Shown: positions 32,680-42,125, numbered from the stretch's first letter. The stretch is 56,235 nt of DNA from Paenibacillus terrae (GCF_000943545.1 NZ_JTHP01000043.1:1-56235), one strand, 5' to 3'. The notes: a model not told the origin generated them from the sequence alone. Program-made: numbers and translations.

Positions 32680-34578
32680 CTATACCGATTGTCCCATGCC
32701 ATACACTGGCTCGGAAGCCCATTTGCGAAGCTTAAGGCACACAGCTTCAACGGTAAGACCCACTTCGGCGCGTTGCTCCTTGATCGAACCATGCTCCACG
32801 AACATATCGGGAATCCCCATCAGGCGCACCTGTGCATCCTGTATTTCTTCTTTGGCGTAAAATTCCAGCACAGCACTACCCAAACTTCCCGCTTCGGAAG
32901 CTTCTTCCAATACAATCAGCTTTGTATGCTGGCGAGCCAGTTCACGCAACATATCTTCATCCACCGGCTTGAGGAAACGGGCATTCACAACTCCCACCTG
33001 CAAACCTTCTCGTTTCATCGCGTCCGCAGCCTCTGTTGCCACCTGGAGCATCGGCCCCGAAGCGATTACAGCGAAGCCCTCACCCTTGCGTAAAGGCTCC
33101 CAACTGCCAATAGGTATAGCTTGCAATTCTTTGTCCATCGGCACACCAACCACATTTACACGCGGATAGCGGTAAGCAATCGGGCCATCGTCATAATCGA
33201 GCGCTGTCTTCATCATATGTCGCAGTTCGTTTTCATCCTTGGGCATCATAAGCACGAGATTCGGGATATGACGCAAGAACGCTACATCAAACACGCCATG
33301 GTGGGTTTCCCCATCCGCCCCGACAAAACCGGCACGGTCTATCGCAAACATCACGTTCGCATTGTGACGGCAGATGTCATGTACAATTTGGTCATAAGCA
33401 CGCTGCATAAAAGTGGAGTATACCGCAAATACCGGCTTCATCCCTTCCATTGCCAAGGCGGCACACATGGTAGCTGCGTGCTGCTCGGCAATGCCGACGT
33501 CAATCATGCGTGCAGGAAATTCCTTACTGAACGGCACCAGCCCTGATCCACCAGGCATAGCAGGTGTAACCGCAATGATACGCTCATCCTGCTCAGCCAG
33601 CTCAATCAGCGTTTGCCCGAAAATTTCCGTATACATCGGATTGCCCACGGCCTTGAGTACCTGACCGGATTCAATTTTGTATGGGCTGATTCCGTGCCAT
33701 TTATGTGAATCTACCTCCGCAGGCTTATAACCTTTGCCCTTGGTAGTTACAACATGCACCAACACGGGGCCAGTGACGTTATCCGCCTGCTGGAAGGTTT
33801 CAATCAACTTGGGCAGATCATGTCCGTCTACCGGACCAAGATACGTCAGACCCAGTTCCTCAAATAGCACGCCCGGAACCATCATATATTTAAGACTGTC
33901 CTTGACACGGCCAGCCGATTTGGCAAGTTTACCACCGATAGCAGGAATCTTTTTTAGCAAAACTTCCAGCTCATCCTTCGCCCGCAAATAATGACGGTCT
34001 GAGCGGATTTTGCTCAAATAGTTATGCATGGCCCCTACATTCGGCGCTATCGACATTTCATTGTCATTCAGAATGACCATCAAATTTTTACGTTCATGTC
34101 CGATATGGTTTAGAGCTTCGAAGGCCATGCCTCCAGTCAGCGCTCCATCTCCGATCATAGCAATGACTTTATTGTCCTCGCCCTTCAAATCACGAGCCAA
34201 TGCCATCCCCATCGCGGCCGATAGAGAAGTGCTACTATGTCCAGCTTCCCAAACATCATGCTCGCTCTCGCTTCTTTTTACAAAACCGCAAAGTCCATCA
34301 CGCTGGCGAAGGGTATCAAAACGATCCATCCGCCCTGTCAATATTTTGTGCACGTAGGCCTGATGCCCAACGTCATAAATCATTTTGTCCTTCGGACTGT
34401 TATAGCAGTAATGCAGGGCGATTGTGAGCTCAACCACTCCCAAATTCGATGCCAGGTGCCCCCCAGTCACGGACAGCTTCTCAATCAAAAAGCTCCTGAT
34501 TTCCTCGGCTAGAGAATCCAACTCCTCAACCGACAGTGATTTCAGATCGCCTGGTTGCTTTATGTGTGGAAGCAGCAC
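32680..34578 (-). CDS. dxs: 1-deoxy-D-xylulose-5-phosphate synthase Dxs
   Basis: About 632 residues from the GTG at 34578 (GGGGAG at good spacing); the upstream extension is not conserved. Motifs: VGHQAYVHKILTGR, GHSSTSLSAAMGMA, the thiamine site IGDGALTGGMAFEALNHIG, and the transketolase C-terminal half with DVGIAEQHAATMCAALA and DRAGFVGADGETHHGVFD. It condenses pyruvate and glyceraldehyde-3-phosphate, the first step of the MEP isoprenoid pathway. It follows ispA. Confidence 0.95.
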   Translation of the reverse strand: MLLPHIKQPGDLKSLSVEELDSLAEEIRSFLIEKLSVTGGHLASNLGVVELTIALHYCYNSPKDKMIYDVGHQAYVHKILTGRMDRFDTLRQRDGLCGFVKRSESEHDVWEAGHSSTSLSAAMGMALARDLKGEDNKVIAMIGDGALTGGMAFEALNHIGHERKNLMVILNDNEMSIAPNVGAMHNYLSKIRSDRHYLRAKDELEVLLKKIPAIGGKLAKSAGRVKDSLKYMMVPGVLFEELGLTYLGPVDGHDLPKLIETFQQADNVTGPVLVHVVTTKGKGYKPAEVDSHKWHGISPYKIESGQVLKAVGNPMYTEIFGQTLIELAEQDERIIAVTPAMPGGSGLVPFSKEFPARMIDVGIAEQHAATMCAALAMEGMKPVFAVYSTFMQRAYDQIVHDICRHNANVMFAIDRAGFVGADGETHHGVFDVAFLRHIPNLVLMMPKDENELRHMMKTALDYDDGPIAYRYPRVNVVGVPMDKELQAIPIGSWEPLRKGEGFAVIASGPMLQVATEAADAMKREGLQVGVVNARFLKPVDEDMLRELARQHTKLIVLEEASEAGSLGSAVLEFYAKEEIQDAQVRLMGIPDMFVEHGSIKEQRAEVGLTVEAVCLKLRKWASEPVYGMGQSV

Positions 34579-34625
34579 GCATATCTCCCCGCTTTCCTTC
34601 AAGTTTGTGTGTAAAGTTAACAAAT

Positions 34626-34654
34626 ATTATATCACACTTTTTCGTCATGCTTAA
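34626..34654 (-). promoter_or_regulatory. Possible extended -10 promoter of dxs
   Basis: The minus strand has TGTGATATAAT (TATAAT at 34626-34631), about 50 bases before the dxs start. The -35 (TTAAGC at 17 bp) is weak. Confidence 0.4.
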
Positions 34655-34685
34655 ACGCAGACAAGTCAAAACAGACCTATCCGTG

Positions 34686-35588
34686 CTAATGATCTCGCTT
34701 CATCAGGTAATCGGCAATCTCCAGCAAACGCGAAGAATCAGGTATACCGCCCTCAATTAACGCATTTTTAGCTGAAGCCGTGAGTTCCTCCACCTGCTGC
34801 AAGGAAGCCTCCATACCGATAAAATACGGATACGTAACCTTCTCCTGTTCAACATCGCTTTGCGTTTTTTTACCCAGCTTGCTCTCATCGCCCACCAGAT
34901 CCAGGATATCATCCTGAATTTGAAATGCCAGTCCCAGATCACGTCCAAAACGACGAAGCGCTTCTAATTGACCCTTATCCGCTCCCCCGATCCGTCCACC
35001 AGCCAGCAATGAGAAAATGATCAAATCAGCAGTTTTGTGAAGATGGATATACTCCAGTTCCTCAATTCCTGTCATCCCTTGTTGGCCGGACATATCCGCG
35101 ACCTGACCACCCACCATGCCCCGCGCTCCGCTCATTTCGGATAATTCCTCCACGATGGACAGTAGCGCATCGGAGGAAACTCCGTAACGCCGACCTGCTT
35201 GTACGACGCTATGAAAGGCATGAGTCAGTAACGCGTCACCGGCAAGGATAGCAACCGCTTCTCCATATACCTTATGATTCGTCAGTTTGCCCCGGCGATA
35301 ATCATCATCATCCATGGCTGGTAAATCGTCGTGAATCAGGGAGTACGTATGTACCATTTCTACCGCACATGCTACTGGTAACGCGGCCTCCCGGCTTCCG
35401 CCGAATGCTTCGGCAGCTGCGATCACAAGCAGAGGCCGCAGGCGTTTTCCGCCTGCGGTGAGTGAATAATTCATGGATTCACGGAGAACGGCGGGAATGC
35501 TCCAATGAGCTGGGAATTGCTCAGTCAATGCGGACGAAACCGCATCCACCGTCCCGGTCAAATATTCCTTGAATGACGATCTATTCAA
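34686..35588 (-). CDS. ispA: Farnesyl diphosphate synthase (polyprenyl synthetase) IspA
   Basis: About 300 residues. The first aspartate-rich motif is LIHDDLPAMDDDDYRRG and the second is FQIQDDILDLVGD; GGKRLRP near residue 50 binds diphosphate. It makes farnesyl diphosphate from IPP and DMAPP. The start is probably TTG at 35588, overlapping the end of xseB by eight bases; ATG at 35609 in the same frame is the alternative. Order xseA-xseB-ispA-dxs is conserved. Confidence 0.92.
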   Translation of the reverse strand: MNRSSFKEYLTGTVDAVSSALTEQFPAHWSIPAVLRESMNYSLTAGGKRLRPLLVIAAAEAFGGSREAALPVACAVEMVHTYSLIHDDLPAMDDDDYRRGKLTNHKVYGEAVAILAGDALLTHAFHSVVQAGRRYGVSSDALLSIVEELSEMSGARGMVGGQVADMSGQQGMTGIEELEYIHLHKTADLIIFSLLAGGRIGGADKGQLEALRRFGRDLGLAFQIQDDILDLVGDESKLGKKTQSDVEQEKVTYPYFIGMEASLQQVEELTASAKNALIEGGIPDSSRLLEIADYLMKRDH

Positions 35589-35841
35589 CGCCTTCACCAC
35601 CGTTTTCATCTAACCCGCCGGCAAAAGGCTTCTTGCGCAAATCTCCATCCTCTTCCACAATCATTTCAATTTTACGTTCAACCTGCTCCAGCTTCTGACT
35701 GCAAAGCTGAGACAGCTTCATGCCACGCTGGAACAGATCAATGGCTTGCTCCAGAGGAACGTCCCCGTGCTCCAGTTGTCCGACAATTTCTTCAAGAGCG
35801 GCCATGGCCGCTTCAAAATTCAATTCCGCTTCATTCGCCAC
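35581..35841 (-). CDS. xseB: Exodeoxyribonuclease VII small subunit XseB
   Basis: 86 residues with the family core NFEAAMAALEEIVGQLEHGD and LEQAIDLFQRGMKLSQLCSQ. Partner of XseA in the single-strand-specific exonuclease VII. GTG start overlaps the end of xseA by eleven bases. The C-terminal tail after RKKPFAGGLDENG is longer and acidic. Confidence 0.95.
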   Translation of the reverse strand: MANEAELNFEAAMAALEEIVGQLEHGDVPLEQAIDLFQRGMKLSQLCSQKLEQVERKIEMIVEEDGDLRKKPFAGGLDENGGEGVE

Positions 35842-37195
35842 CGTGCTTCGCGTCCTCCTTCATTCCCCATACTTGGCAGTCCAACTGCCCGTCACTCACT
35901 TTAATCTTAATGGAATCTCCCGGCTGTACGTCTTTTAGCGACTTGATCAACCGTTTCTCCTGCTCATCATACACAAGGCTGTAGCCTCGCGACATGACCT
36001 TGAGCGGGCTAAGCGCATCCAACTGACGAATACCCGCGTACAGTTGCTGCCGTCCCGTCTTGGTAATAGCACGCATTGCAGACTCCAGCTGACGCTGTGC
36101 CGCATCTGTCTGCTTGCGGGCCGACCGGATTTGTTCGCGCGGGTTAAACCGCTCCAGCACCTGACGCATACGCGCGTTCTTCTCAGCGTTCAAACGTGAA
36201 CGGTTGCTTGCTGCCCGAATGAGCCGCTGATGCAACATATCCATCCGCTCCGCATGCTGTAGCATATAGCGGCGCGGGTGCAGCAGCACCGGGGAGCGCC
36301 GAAGCCGGGTCAACCGTTCACGGCTGGTTTCCAGCCGCTGTCGGAGTGCGTTACGTAATCGCTGTTCCCTCTGGAGCAGCTGATCTCGCAACTCTTGCTG
36401 ATGAGGCACAGCCAACTCGGCGGCAGCGGTCGGCGTAGCCGCACGCAAATCGGCCACAAAATCGGCAATCGTAAAATCCGTTTCATGACCGACGGCTGAA
36501 ATGACCGGAATCCCCGATGCAAAAATGGCACGCGCAACCGCTTCCTCGTTAAACGCCCATAACTCCTCCAAAGAACCACCGCCCCGCCCGACGATCATCA
36601 CCTGAACCTCCTGCATACGGTTCATGGCTTCAATCGCCTTAACAATAGCGGGCGCAGCACCTTTTCCCTGCACAAGCACAGGATATAACACAATTCCAGC
36701 CTGCGGATATCTCCGTTGAAGCGTCGTGATAATATCGCGTACGGCAGCTCCGGTTGGCGAAGTAATGACACCGATTGTCGTAGGGTGAGCAGGCAGATTG
36801 CGCTTGCGAGCGCTGTCGAACAGCCCTTCAACATCCAGCTTTTGCTTGAGCTGCTCATATGCAAGGTAGAGACTTCCGACGCCATCAGGCTGCATCTGGG
36901 TTGCATAAAATTGATATTGTCCATCCCGTTCGTACACAGATACGTTTCCCCGGGCAATAACACGCGTACCTTCCTTTGGCACGAAGGGAAGCCGCTGATT
37001 ATGGGTTGCAAACATAATCGAACGGATGCGGCTGCCCTCATCCTTGAGTGTAAAGTACATGTGACCACTCGAATGATGCGTAAAATTAGAAATTTCCCCA
37101 CGTATCCATACATCGGACAGCACCTGATCCGATTCCAGCTTCATCCGGATATAGCGATTCAGGTCCTTAATAGAGTAAATACGCTGTTCAGCCAC
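35831..37195 (-). CDS. xseA: Exodeoxyribonuclease VII large subunit XseA
   Basis: 454 residues. N-terminal OB-fold (VWIRGEISNFTHHSSGHMYF), the catalytic domain with PTTIGVITSPTGAAVRDI, VGRGGGSLEELWAFNEE and ISAVGHETDFTIADFVADLR, followed by the long coiled coil and C-terminal VMSRGYSLVYD. GTG start at 37195. Continues directly into xseB. Confidence 0.95.
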   Translation of the reverse strand: MAEQRIYSIKDLNRYIRMKLESDQVLSDVWIRGEISNFTHHSSGHMYFTLKDEGSRIRSIMFATHNQRLPFVPKEGTRVIARGNVSVYERDGQYQFYATQMQPDGVGSLYLAYEQLKQKLDVEGLFDSARKRNLPAHPTTIGVITSPTGAAVRDIITTLQRRYPQAGIVLYPVLVQGKGAAPAIVKAIEAMNRMQEVQVMIVGRGGGSLEELWAFNEEAVARAIFASGIPVISAVGHETDFTIADFVADLRAATPTAAAELAVPHQQELRDQLLQREQRLRNALRQRLETSRERLTRLRRSPVLLHPRRYMLQHAERMDMLHQRLIRAASNRSRLNAEKNARMRQVLERFNPREQIRSARKQTDAAQRQLESAMRAITKTGRQQLYAGIRQLDALSPLKVMSRGYSLVYDEQEKRLIKSLKDVQPGDSIKIKVSDGQLDCQVWGMKEDAKHGGE

Positions 37196-37207
37196 AGGTA
37201 ACCGCCC

Positions 37208-38065
37208 TTAGGCCAAACCGTGCGACCGCTTGGCCGCTACGAGCGTATTTTGCATCAGCATGGTAATCGTCATTGGACCTACACCGCCGGGAACAGGGGT
37301 AATCGGACCAGATACTTGCTTCACGCTCTCAAAATCAACGTCACCCGCCAGTTTTCCGCTCTCCAGACGATTCATGCCTACATCAATGACTACCGCTCCA
37401 GGCTTCACGAACGAAGCATCAATAAAGTTGGCTTTTCCGATGGCAACCACCAAAATATCCGCTTGCCGACTTAACTCGGCGATATTCGCCGTACGAGAGT
37501 GACACATGGTCACCGTAGCATTTTCGCGCTGCAACAACAGCGATACCGGCTTGCCCACGATATTACTTCGACCAATGACCACCGCATGCTTACCCGCAAT
37601 TTCTACCCCCGCACGCTTGATCAACTCAATGACTCCAGCAGGAGTACAAGGCAGGAGGCTATCATCACCGATGACCAGATTCCCCACGTTTACCGGATGG
37701 AATCCATCCACATCCTTCTCGACTGCAATGGCGTCAATGATTGCTTTTTCATGAATGTGCTTTGGCAACGGAAGCTGTACCAGAATCCCGTGAATATTAC
37801 TTTGGTGATTCAGCTTGTCCACCAACTCCAGCAATGCTTCCTGTGAAGTATCCGCTGCCAACCGATGTACCTCGGAATAATAACCGAGATCATGACATGC
37901 CTTTTCCTTGTTTCTAACATACACCTGAGAAGCAGGATCTTCACCTACCAGTACGACAGCCAGTCCAGGCTGAAAGTTGTGCTCCTTCAGACGGATGACT
38001 TCCTGCTGAATGCTTGCGCGAATATCCTTAGAGATTTGTTTGCCATCAATGATCAGTGCTGACAT
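37208..38065 (-). CDS. folD: Methylenetetrahydrofolate dehydrogenase/cyclohydrolase FolD
   Basis: 285 residues from the ATG at 38065 (GGAGAG upstream). Signatures: GLAVVLVGEDPASQVYVRNK with the catalytic lysine, GILVQLPLPKH, DVDGFHP, the NADP region VIGRSNIVGKPVSLLLQREN, and PGGVGPMTITMLMQNT. Bifunctional enzyme of one-carbon metabolism. Thirty-seven bases separate it from nusB. Confidence 0.95.
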   Translation of the reverse strand: MSALIIDGKQISKDIRASIQQEVIRLKEHNFQPGLAVVLVGEDPASQVYVRNKEKACHDLGYYSEVHRLAADTSQEALLELVDKLNHQSNIHGILVQLPLPKHIHEKAIIDAIAVEKDVDGFHPVNVGNLVIGDDSLLPCTPAGVIELIKRAGVEIAGKHAVVIGRSNIVGKPVSLLLQRENATVTMCHSRTANIAELSRQADILVVAIGKANFIDASFVKPGAVVIDVGMNRLESGKLAGDVDFESVKQVSGPITPVPGGVGPMTITMLMQNTLVAAKRSHGLA

Positions 38066-38102
38066 ATTAACCACTCTCCAACCTGAGTAAAATAATCTCA
38101 AC

Positions 38103-38552
38103 TTAAAACTGTGCTTTCAGTTGCTCCAGCTCTTGTATAATCCGTCCCAGAACACCGTTGACAAATTTACCCGACTCCTCGGTGCCAAAATGCTTGGACA
38201 ATTCAATCGCTTCATTGACTGCAACTTTAGCTGGAACATCCTCACGGAAAATCATTTCATATGCCGCCAGTCTCAAAATTTGGCGATCCACGCGTGAAAG
38301 TCTGCTGATCTGCCAGCCTTTAAGATAATCCACCAGAAGTTTGTCAATCGCTTCCTTGTGTTCCCAGGTACCCCGTACATGCTCCAGTACGTAAGCCCTT
38401 AACACTGCTGCATTTTTGATGACTACTTCCGCTTCGTTATCCTCTGCCGCTTCCTGAAGCAACATATCTACTGCTGCTGCTGCATCCACTTCATTCATTT
38501 CCATATGGTACATGCTTTGTACCGCTATTTCCCTCGCCAGACGTCTTTTCAT
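38103..38552 (-). CDS. nusB: Transcription antitermination factor NusB
   Basis: 149 residues, all-helical, with RLAREIAVQSMYHMEMNEVD near the start, and DRQILRLAAYEMIFREDVPA and VAVNEAIELSKHFGTEESGK near the end. Binds boxA RNA with S10 for rRNA transcription. AGGAGG before the ATG. It is preceded by a long terminator hairpin that isolates it from the asp23 group. Confidence 0.95.
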   Translation of the reverse strand: MKRRLAREIAVQSMYHMEMNEVDAAAAVDMLLQEAAEDNEAEVVIKNAAVLRAYVLEHVRGTWEHKEAIDKLLVDYLKGWQISRLSRVDRQILRLAAYEMIFREDVPAKVAVNEAIELSKHFGTEESGKFVNGVLGRIIQELEQLKAQF

Positions 38553-38603
38553 GCCCTGCCTCCTACGCTTGCCTGTATCTATTTTTTCATTTTAACCAAT
38601 TCC

Positions 38604-38685
38604 ACAAAAAAACCTGTGAACGCATCCTCCAAAACGTTGGGCGCAAAGAAGCTACAGCTCTATTTTGGAGAAAGCGTATCACAGG
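38604..38685 (-). terminator. Long terminator after the asp23-amaP-DUF2273 group
   Basis: Broken but long stem: CCTGTG/CACAGG, CGC/GCG and CTCCAAAA/TTTTGGAG around a 25-30-base loop (38613-38685). The minus strand then has TTTTTTT. It starts at the DUF2273 stop codon. Confidence 0.75.
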
Positions 38686-38687
38686 GT

Positions 38688-38921
38688 TCATTTAAAAGGA
38701 CGCCAACGTTGCGACAGCCAGTCGCTCCATTCCTTCCAAGGGAGGAGGGAACCAAGCGCTGCGTCGCTACGTCTTCCTAGCGTATATCCGAAGAACACCA
38801 TCAATGCAAAGAACAACATATTCCAAAAGCCTGCCCACAAATAAATAAACCCGAAAAAAATGCCGGCCGTAATCCCTGTGATCCGGCCCTTGTAACTTCC
38901 CCATATTTCTTTCCAGGGCAT
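38688..38921 (-). CDS. Small membrane protein, DUF2273
   Basis: 77 residues with two close membrane helices (GITAGIFFGFIYLWAGF and MLFFALMVFFGYTLGRR). DUF2273 proteins accompany Asp23/AmaP in Firmicutes; role unknown, probably part of the same membrane complex. It lies 15 bases behind amaP. Confidence 0.85.
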   Translation of the reverse strand: MPWKEIWGSYKGRITGITAGIFFGFIYLWAGFWNMLFFALMVFFGYTLGRRSDAALGSLLPWKEWSDWLSQRWRPFK

Positions 38922-38936
38922 CAGGGAAAATCACCT

Positions 38937-39485
38937 CTATTCCACACGACTCTTAAAGCTTGGTGACTGAGAAACATTGGCGATGTACACAGATACATTG
39001 GACACAGGAATTCCCGTAATTTCTTCCACATGGTCGTGTACCCCCTTTTGTACTTCGGAGGTTAACACCGGAATAGAACTTTCCCCGTCCACAACCGCCC
39101 GAATCGTAATATCAAGTCCCGATTCCAGCACGCGAATACGTGCTTTCAAATCCTGTATCCCACGAAATCTGGAGGCCGCTTTGAGACACAGATTTTCGAT
39201 AGTATCCACTGAAATCTGAATGTCACCGTACTCCGTTCGTTGATCTATAGAATGCTGTACCGTTTGGTTCCGGCGAATGGAGATATAGAAAACCCGGAGA
39301 CTCAAAAGCAGCAGCACTCCAGCAATAATCAAGCTGGTAAACCACACAATCCGCTCATCCTGAATGCTTAAGGCATACGGAATGGCCCCGCTCAGGAGGA
39401 GGATGGCGAGAATGGAAATAATTCCGATACTTAAGCTGTACAAGAACAGCAGAAGTCTGTCCATAACTTTAGCCACGAAACGCAC
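38937..39485 (-). CDS. amaP: Alkaline shock response membrane anchor AmaP
   Basis: 182 residues. Two N-terminal membrane helices (LFLYSLSIGIISILAILLLS and IVWFTSLIIAGVLLLLSLRV), then an Asp23-like soluble domain (GDIQISVDTIENLCLKAASR, ending TGIPVSNVSVYIANV). AmaP tethers Asp23 to the membrane in Staphylococcus. AAGGAGG upstream. In B. subtilis only yqhY is at this place, so the amaP and DUF2273 genes are additions. Confidence 0.85.
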   Translation of the reverse strand: MRFVAKVMDRLLLFLYSLSIGIISILAILLLSGAIPYALSIQDERIVWFTSLIIAGVLLLLSLRVFYISIRRNQTVQHSIDQRTEYGDIQISVDTIENLCLKAASRFRGIQDLKARIRVLESGLDITIRAVVDGESSIPVLTSEVQKGVHDHVEEITGIPVSNVSVYIANVSQSPSFKSRVE

Positions 39486-39504
39486 AGCCTCCTTAAATTA
39501 GAGT

Positions 39505-39534
39505 AAACCCTCGACCCTTAAGGGTCGGGGGTTT
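39505..39534 (-). terminator. Hairpin between asp23 and amaP (attenuator or mRNA-stability stem)
   Basis: AAACCC/GGGTTT and CGACCC/GGGTCG arms around TTAA give a nearly perfect 13-bp stem, with no real U-run. It may lower expression of the membrane genes relative to asp23. Confidence 0.55.
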
Positions 39535-39549
39535 GTACAAAGTATCGCT

Positions 39550-39963
39550 CTATTTAACCCGTCCGGCGCCCAGAACTTCCGGCTCTTCTACTTTTTCGGC
39601 ACTTTTGAATTGAACATCATGAATTTGCACGTTCACTTCAACAACGTTAAGACCTGTCATGGTTTCAATGGAACGCTTAACGTTCTGCTGAATAGCAGCA
39701 GCCACCTCGGGCAGACGGTTACCGTACTCGATAATGACGGAGACGTCTACAGCTGCTTCACGCTGTCCGACTTCCACTTTTACACCTTTGGACAAATTTT
39801 TGCGGCCCAGTAGTTCGGCAAACCCGCCTGCAAATCCGCCACTCATTCCCGCTACGCCCGGCACCTCAACGGTTGCCAGTCCGGCAATGACTTCAATAAC
39901 CTCCGGGGCAATCTGAATCTCCCCAATTTCCGTACGCTCGAATTCAGTTGGCACTGTGCTCAT
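39550..39963 (-). CDS. yqhY: Asp23/Gls24 family envelope stress protein (YqhY)
   Basis: 137 residues: EIGEIQIAPEVIEVIAGLAT, GVAGMSGGFAGGFAELLGRK, then VEVGQREAAVDVSVIIEYGN and TGLNVVEVNVQIHDV, the full Asp23 pattern. In B. subtilis YqhY lies beside accBC and affects acetyl-CoA carboxylase activity. ATG at 39963 follows GAAAGGTGTTGAAGGT. Confidence 0.92.
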   Translation of the reverse strand: MSTVPTEFERTEIGEIQIAPEVIEVIAGLATVEVPGVAGMSGGFAGGFAELLGRKNLSKGVKVEVGQREAAVDVSVIIEYGNRLPEVAAAIQQNVKRSIETMTGLNVVEVNVQIHDVQFKSAEKVEEPEVLGAGRVK

Positions 39964-40041
39964 ACCTTCAACACCTTTCGGTCAAAATAAGTTTCACTTC
40001 AGCTTTGGATTTCAAAGCAGACATGCTCACTTATTATCCAT

Positions 40042-40070
40042 ACTATATCATTTGGCGTTCATTATGACAA
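40042..40070 (-). promoter_or_regulatory. Sigma-A promoter of asp23 (yqhY)
   Basis: On the minus strand TTGTCA (40065-40070), 17 bp, TATAGT (40042-40047), about 80 bases before the start codon and just behind accC. Confidence 0.7.
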
Positions 40071-40088
40071 ACTAAGGAAATATACCGA

Positions 40089-41432
40089 TTAAACTTCGTT
40101 TTCCTCCAAAAATTTAATATCAAAATCGCCCTTGACGAAGGTCGGATGCTCCAACAAACGTTGATGAAAAGAAATCGTTGTCGGTATGCCTTCAATAGCA
40201 AATTCGGACAGAGCCCGCTTCATTTTGGCAATCGCTTCCTGACGTGTAGGCGCCCACACAATCAATTTGGCGATCATGGAGTCATAATAAGGAGGAATGC
40301 TGTAGCCCGGATAAGCTGCGCTGTCTACGCGTACCCCAGGGCCGCCTGGAGGCAGATAAAATCCAATTTTACCCGGTGCAGGCATAAAATTGCGATCCGG
40401 GTCCTCGGCGTTAATACGGCACTCCATCGCCCATCCATTGATGGTGACTTCTTCCTGTGTGAAGGAAAGCGGATGCCCCTCAGCGACCAAAATCATTTCC
40501 TTAATCAAATCCACACCGGTAATCATCTCCGTTACGGGATGTTCTACCTGAATACGTGTGTTCATTTCCATAAAATAAAATTGATTATCCGGTCCAAGCA
40601 AAAATTCCAGCGTTCCCGCACCGGAATATTGTACAGCCAAAGCCGCACGAACGGCTGCCTGACCCATTTCTTCACGCACATCCTGCGAAAGTACAGGACA
40701 CGGCGCTTCCTCCAGCAGCTTCTGGCGACGGCGCTGCACAGAGCAGTCCCGTTCACCCAGATGCGCAACATTGCCGTGCTTGTCCGCTATGATCTGAATC
40801 TCCACGTGCTTCATACCGGTCAAATATTTTTCCAGATACACACCCGCGTTACCAAACGCTTTTTGCGCTTCCTGCTGGGCGGTAGTAATTTGTTGAATAA
40901 GATTATCCTCATTCTCGGCGATACGGATACCTTTACCGCCGCCACCTGCTGTGGCCTTGATGATCACCGGATAGCCAATATCGCGAGCAATGGTAATGGC
41001 ATCCTGCAAATCCTCCACCAGCCCGTCCGAACCCGGAATGACCGGAACCCCGGCATCCTTCATCGTCTGCTTGGCGACAGCCTTATCCCCCATTTTGTTA
41101 ATCGCTTCTGGAGAAGGACCAATAAACGTAATATTGCAAGATTCGCAAATTTCAGCGAAGTCGGCGTTTTCAGCCAAAAATCCGTAACCTGGATGAATCG
41201 CATCACATTCAGTCAATGTCGCAACGCTCATCAGGTTCGTAAAATTCAGGTAGCTTTCCTTGGACAGCTTCGGTCCGATACAGTAAGCCTCATCTGCGAG
41301 ACGCACATGTAACGAATCCTTGTCGGCTTCCGAATATACGGCAACCGTCGAAATATTCATTTCGCGGCAAGCGCGAATGATACGAACCGCAATTTCTCCA
41401 CGATTCGCAATCAATACTTTTTGAAATGTCAT
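40089..41432 (-). CDS. accC: Acetyl-CoA carboxylase biotin carboxylase subunit AccC
   Basis: 447 residues. KVLIANRGEIAVRIIRACRE at the start, ATP-grasp motifs IIKATAGGGGKGIRIAENED, the catalytic FYFMEMNTRIQVEHPVTEMI and YDSMIAKLIVWAPTR at the end. Carboxylates the biotin of AccB with bicarbonate and ATP. GGGAGG before the ATG; 63 bases behind accB. Confidence 0.96.
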   Translation of the reverse strand: MTFQKVLIANRGEIAVRIIRACREMNISTVAVYSEADKDSLHVRLADEAYCIGPKLSKESYLNFTNLMSVATLTECDAIHPGYGFLAENADFAEICESCNITFIGPSPEAINKMGDKAVAKQTMKDAGVPVIPGSDGLVEDLQDAITIARDIGYPVIIKATAGGGGKGIRIAENEDNLIQQITTAQQEAQKAFGNAGVYLEKYLTGMKHVEIQIIADKHGNVAHLGERDCSVQRRRQKLLEEAPCPVLSQDVREEMGQAAVRAALAVQYSGAGTLEFLLGPDNQFYFMEMNTRIQVEHPVTEMITGVDLIKEMILVAEGHPLSFTQEEVTINGWAMECRINAEDPDRNFMPAPGKIGFYLPPGGPGVRVDSAAYPGYSIPPYYDSMIAKLIVWAPTRQEAIAKMKRALSEFAIEGIPTTISFHQRLLEHPTFVKGDFDIKFLEENEV

Positions 41433-41495
41433 GACTTTATCCTCCCTGGGAGCAGCCTGGCTGAACCCTCAAAACAGAGGGTACAAGCGAGCGTC

Positions 41496-41987
41496 TTACT
41501 CCGGTTTCACAAGGAACAATGGCTGGCCATACTCGACCAACTGTCCGTTTTCGGCCAAAATTTCCACAATTTCGCCCTTCACTTCAGCTTCCAGCTCGTT
41601 CATCAGCTTCATCGCCTCAATAATACACACCGTTGTTTTCTCGCCTACTTTACTGCCGATACTCACATACGGAGCCGTATCCGGGGTTGAAGAACTATAG
41701 AAAGTGCCTACCATCGGAGATACGATTTTATGTAGATTGCTTGCATATTCCTTAGTCTCCCCAACAGATGTATGTCCTGCATCGGACTGTGCTTGTGGAT
41801 TCGGAATAGCAGCTTGTGGTGCCATCGTATAAGCAGGTGCTGCCACAGGTGCCTGTACCGTAACGATCTCGCTTTTACCCGGTTTACGGATCAACAGGCG
41901 AGTTCCTTCGTTTTCAATTTCAAGCTCATGTACAGACGTTTCATCCACCAGCTTGATCAATTCCTTAATCTCGCTTAATTTGAACAT
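41496..41987 (-). CDS. accB: Acetyl-CoA carboxylase biotin carboxyl carrier protein AccB
   Basis: 163 residues. The N-terminal interaction helix (KLSEIKELIKLVDETSVHEL) is followed by an Ala/Pro linker and the biotinyl domain with K127 in EAMKLMNE, and the thumb-like TPDTAPYVSIGSKV. Carrier in malonyl-CoA formation. AAGGAGTGA before the ATG. A TATAAT-like -10 (TGTGATATAAT) is seen upstream. Confidence 0.96.
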   Translation of the reverse strand: MFKLSEIKELIKLVDETSVHELEIENEGTRLLIRKPGKSEIVTVQAPVAAPAYTMAPQAAIPNPQAQSDAGHTSVGETKEYASNLHKIVSPMVGTFYSSSTPDTAPYVSIGSKVGEKTTVCIIEAMKLMNELEAEVKGEIVEILAENGQLVEYGQPLFLVKPE

Positions 41988-42079
41988 CTCTATTAATCAC
42001 TCCTTCAGCATTTTGCCGGTTGCTGATAACATTGTTGAAACAGCTTTATGTATTATATCACAATCATTAAAAATAGAAA

Positions 42080-42112
42080 GAGCCCGGAAATGTGCAGAAA
42101 TCCGGGCTTTTT
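42080..42112 (-). terminator. Terminator of the spoIIIA operon
   Basis: AGCCCGGA (42081-42088) and TCCGGGCT (42101-42108) form a stem with A/T-runs on both sides, just after the spoIIIAH stop. Confidence 0.85.
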
Positions 42113-42125
42113 CTCGATTTTTGTC

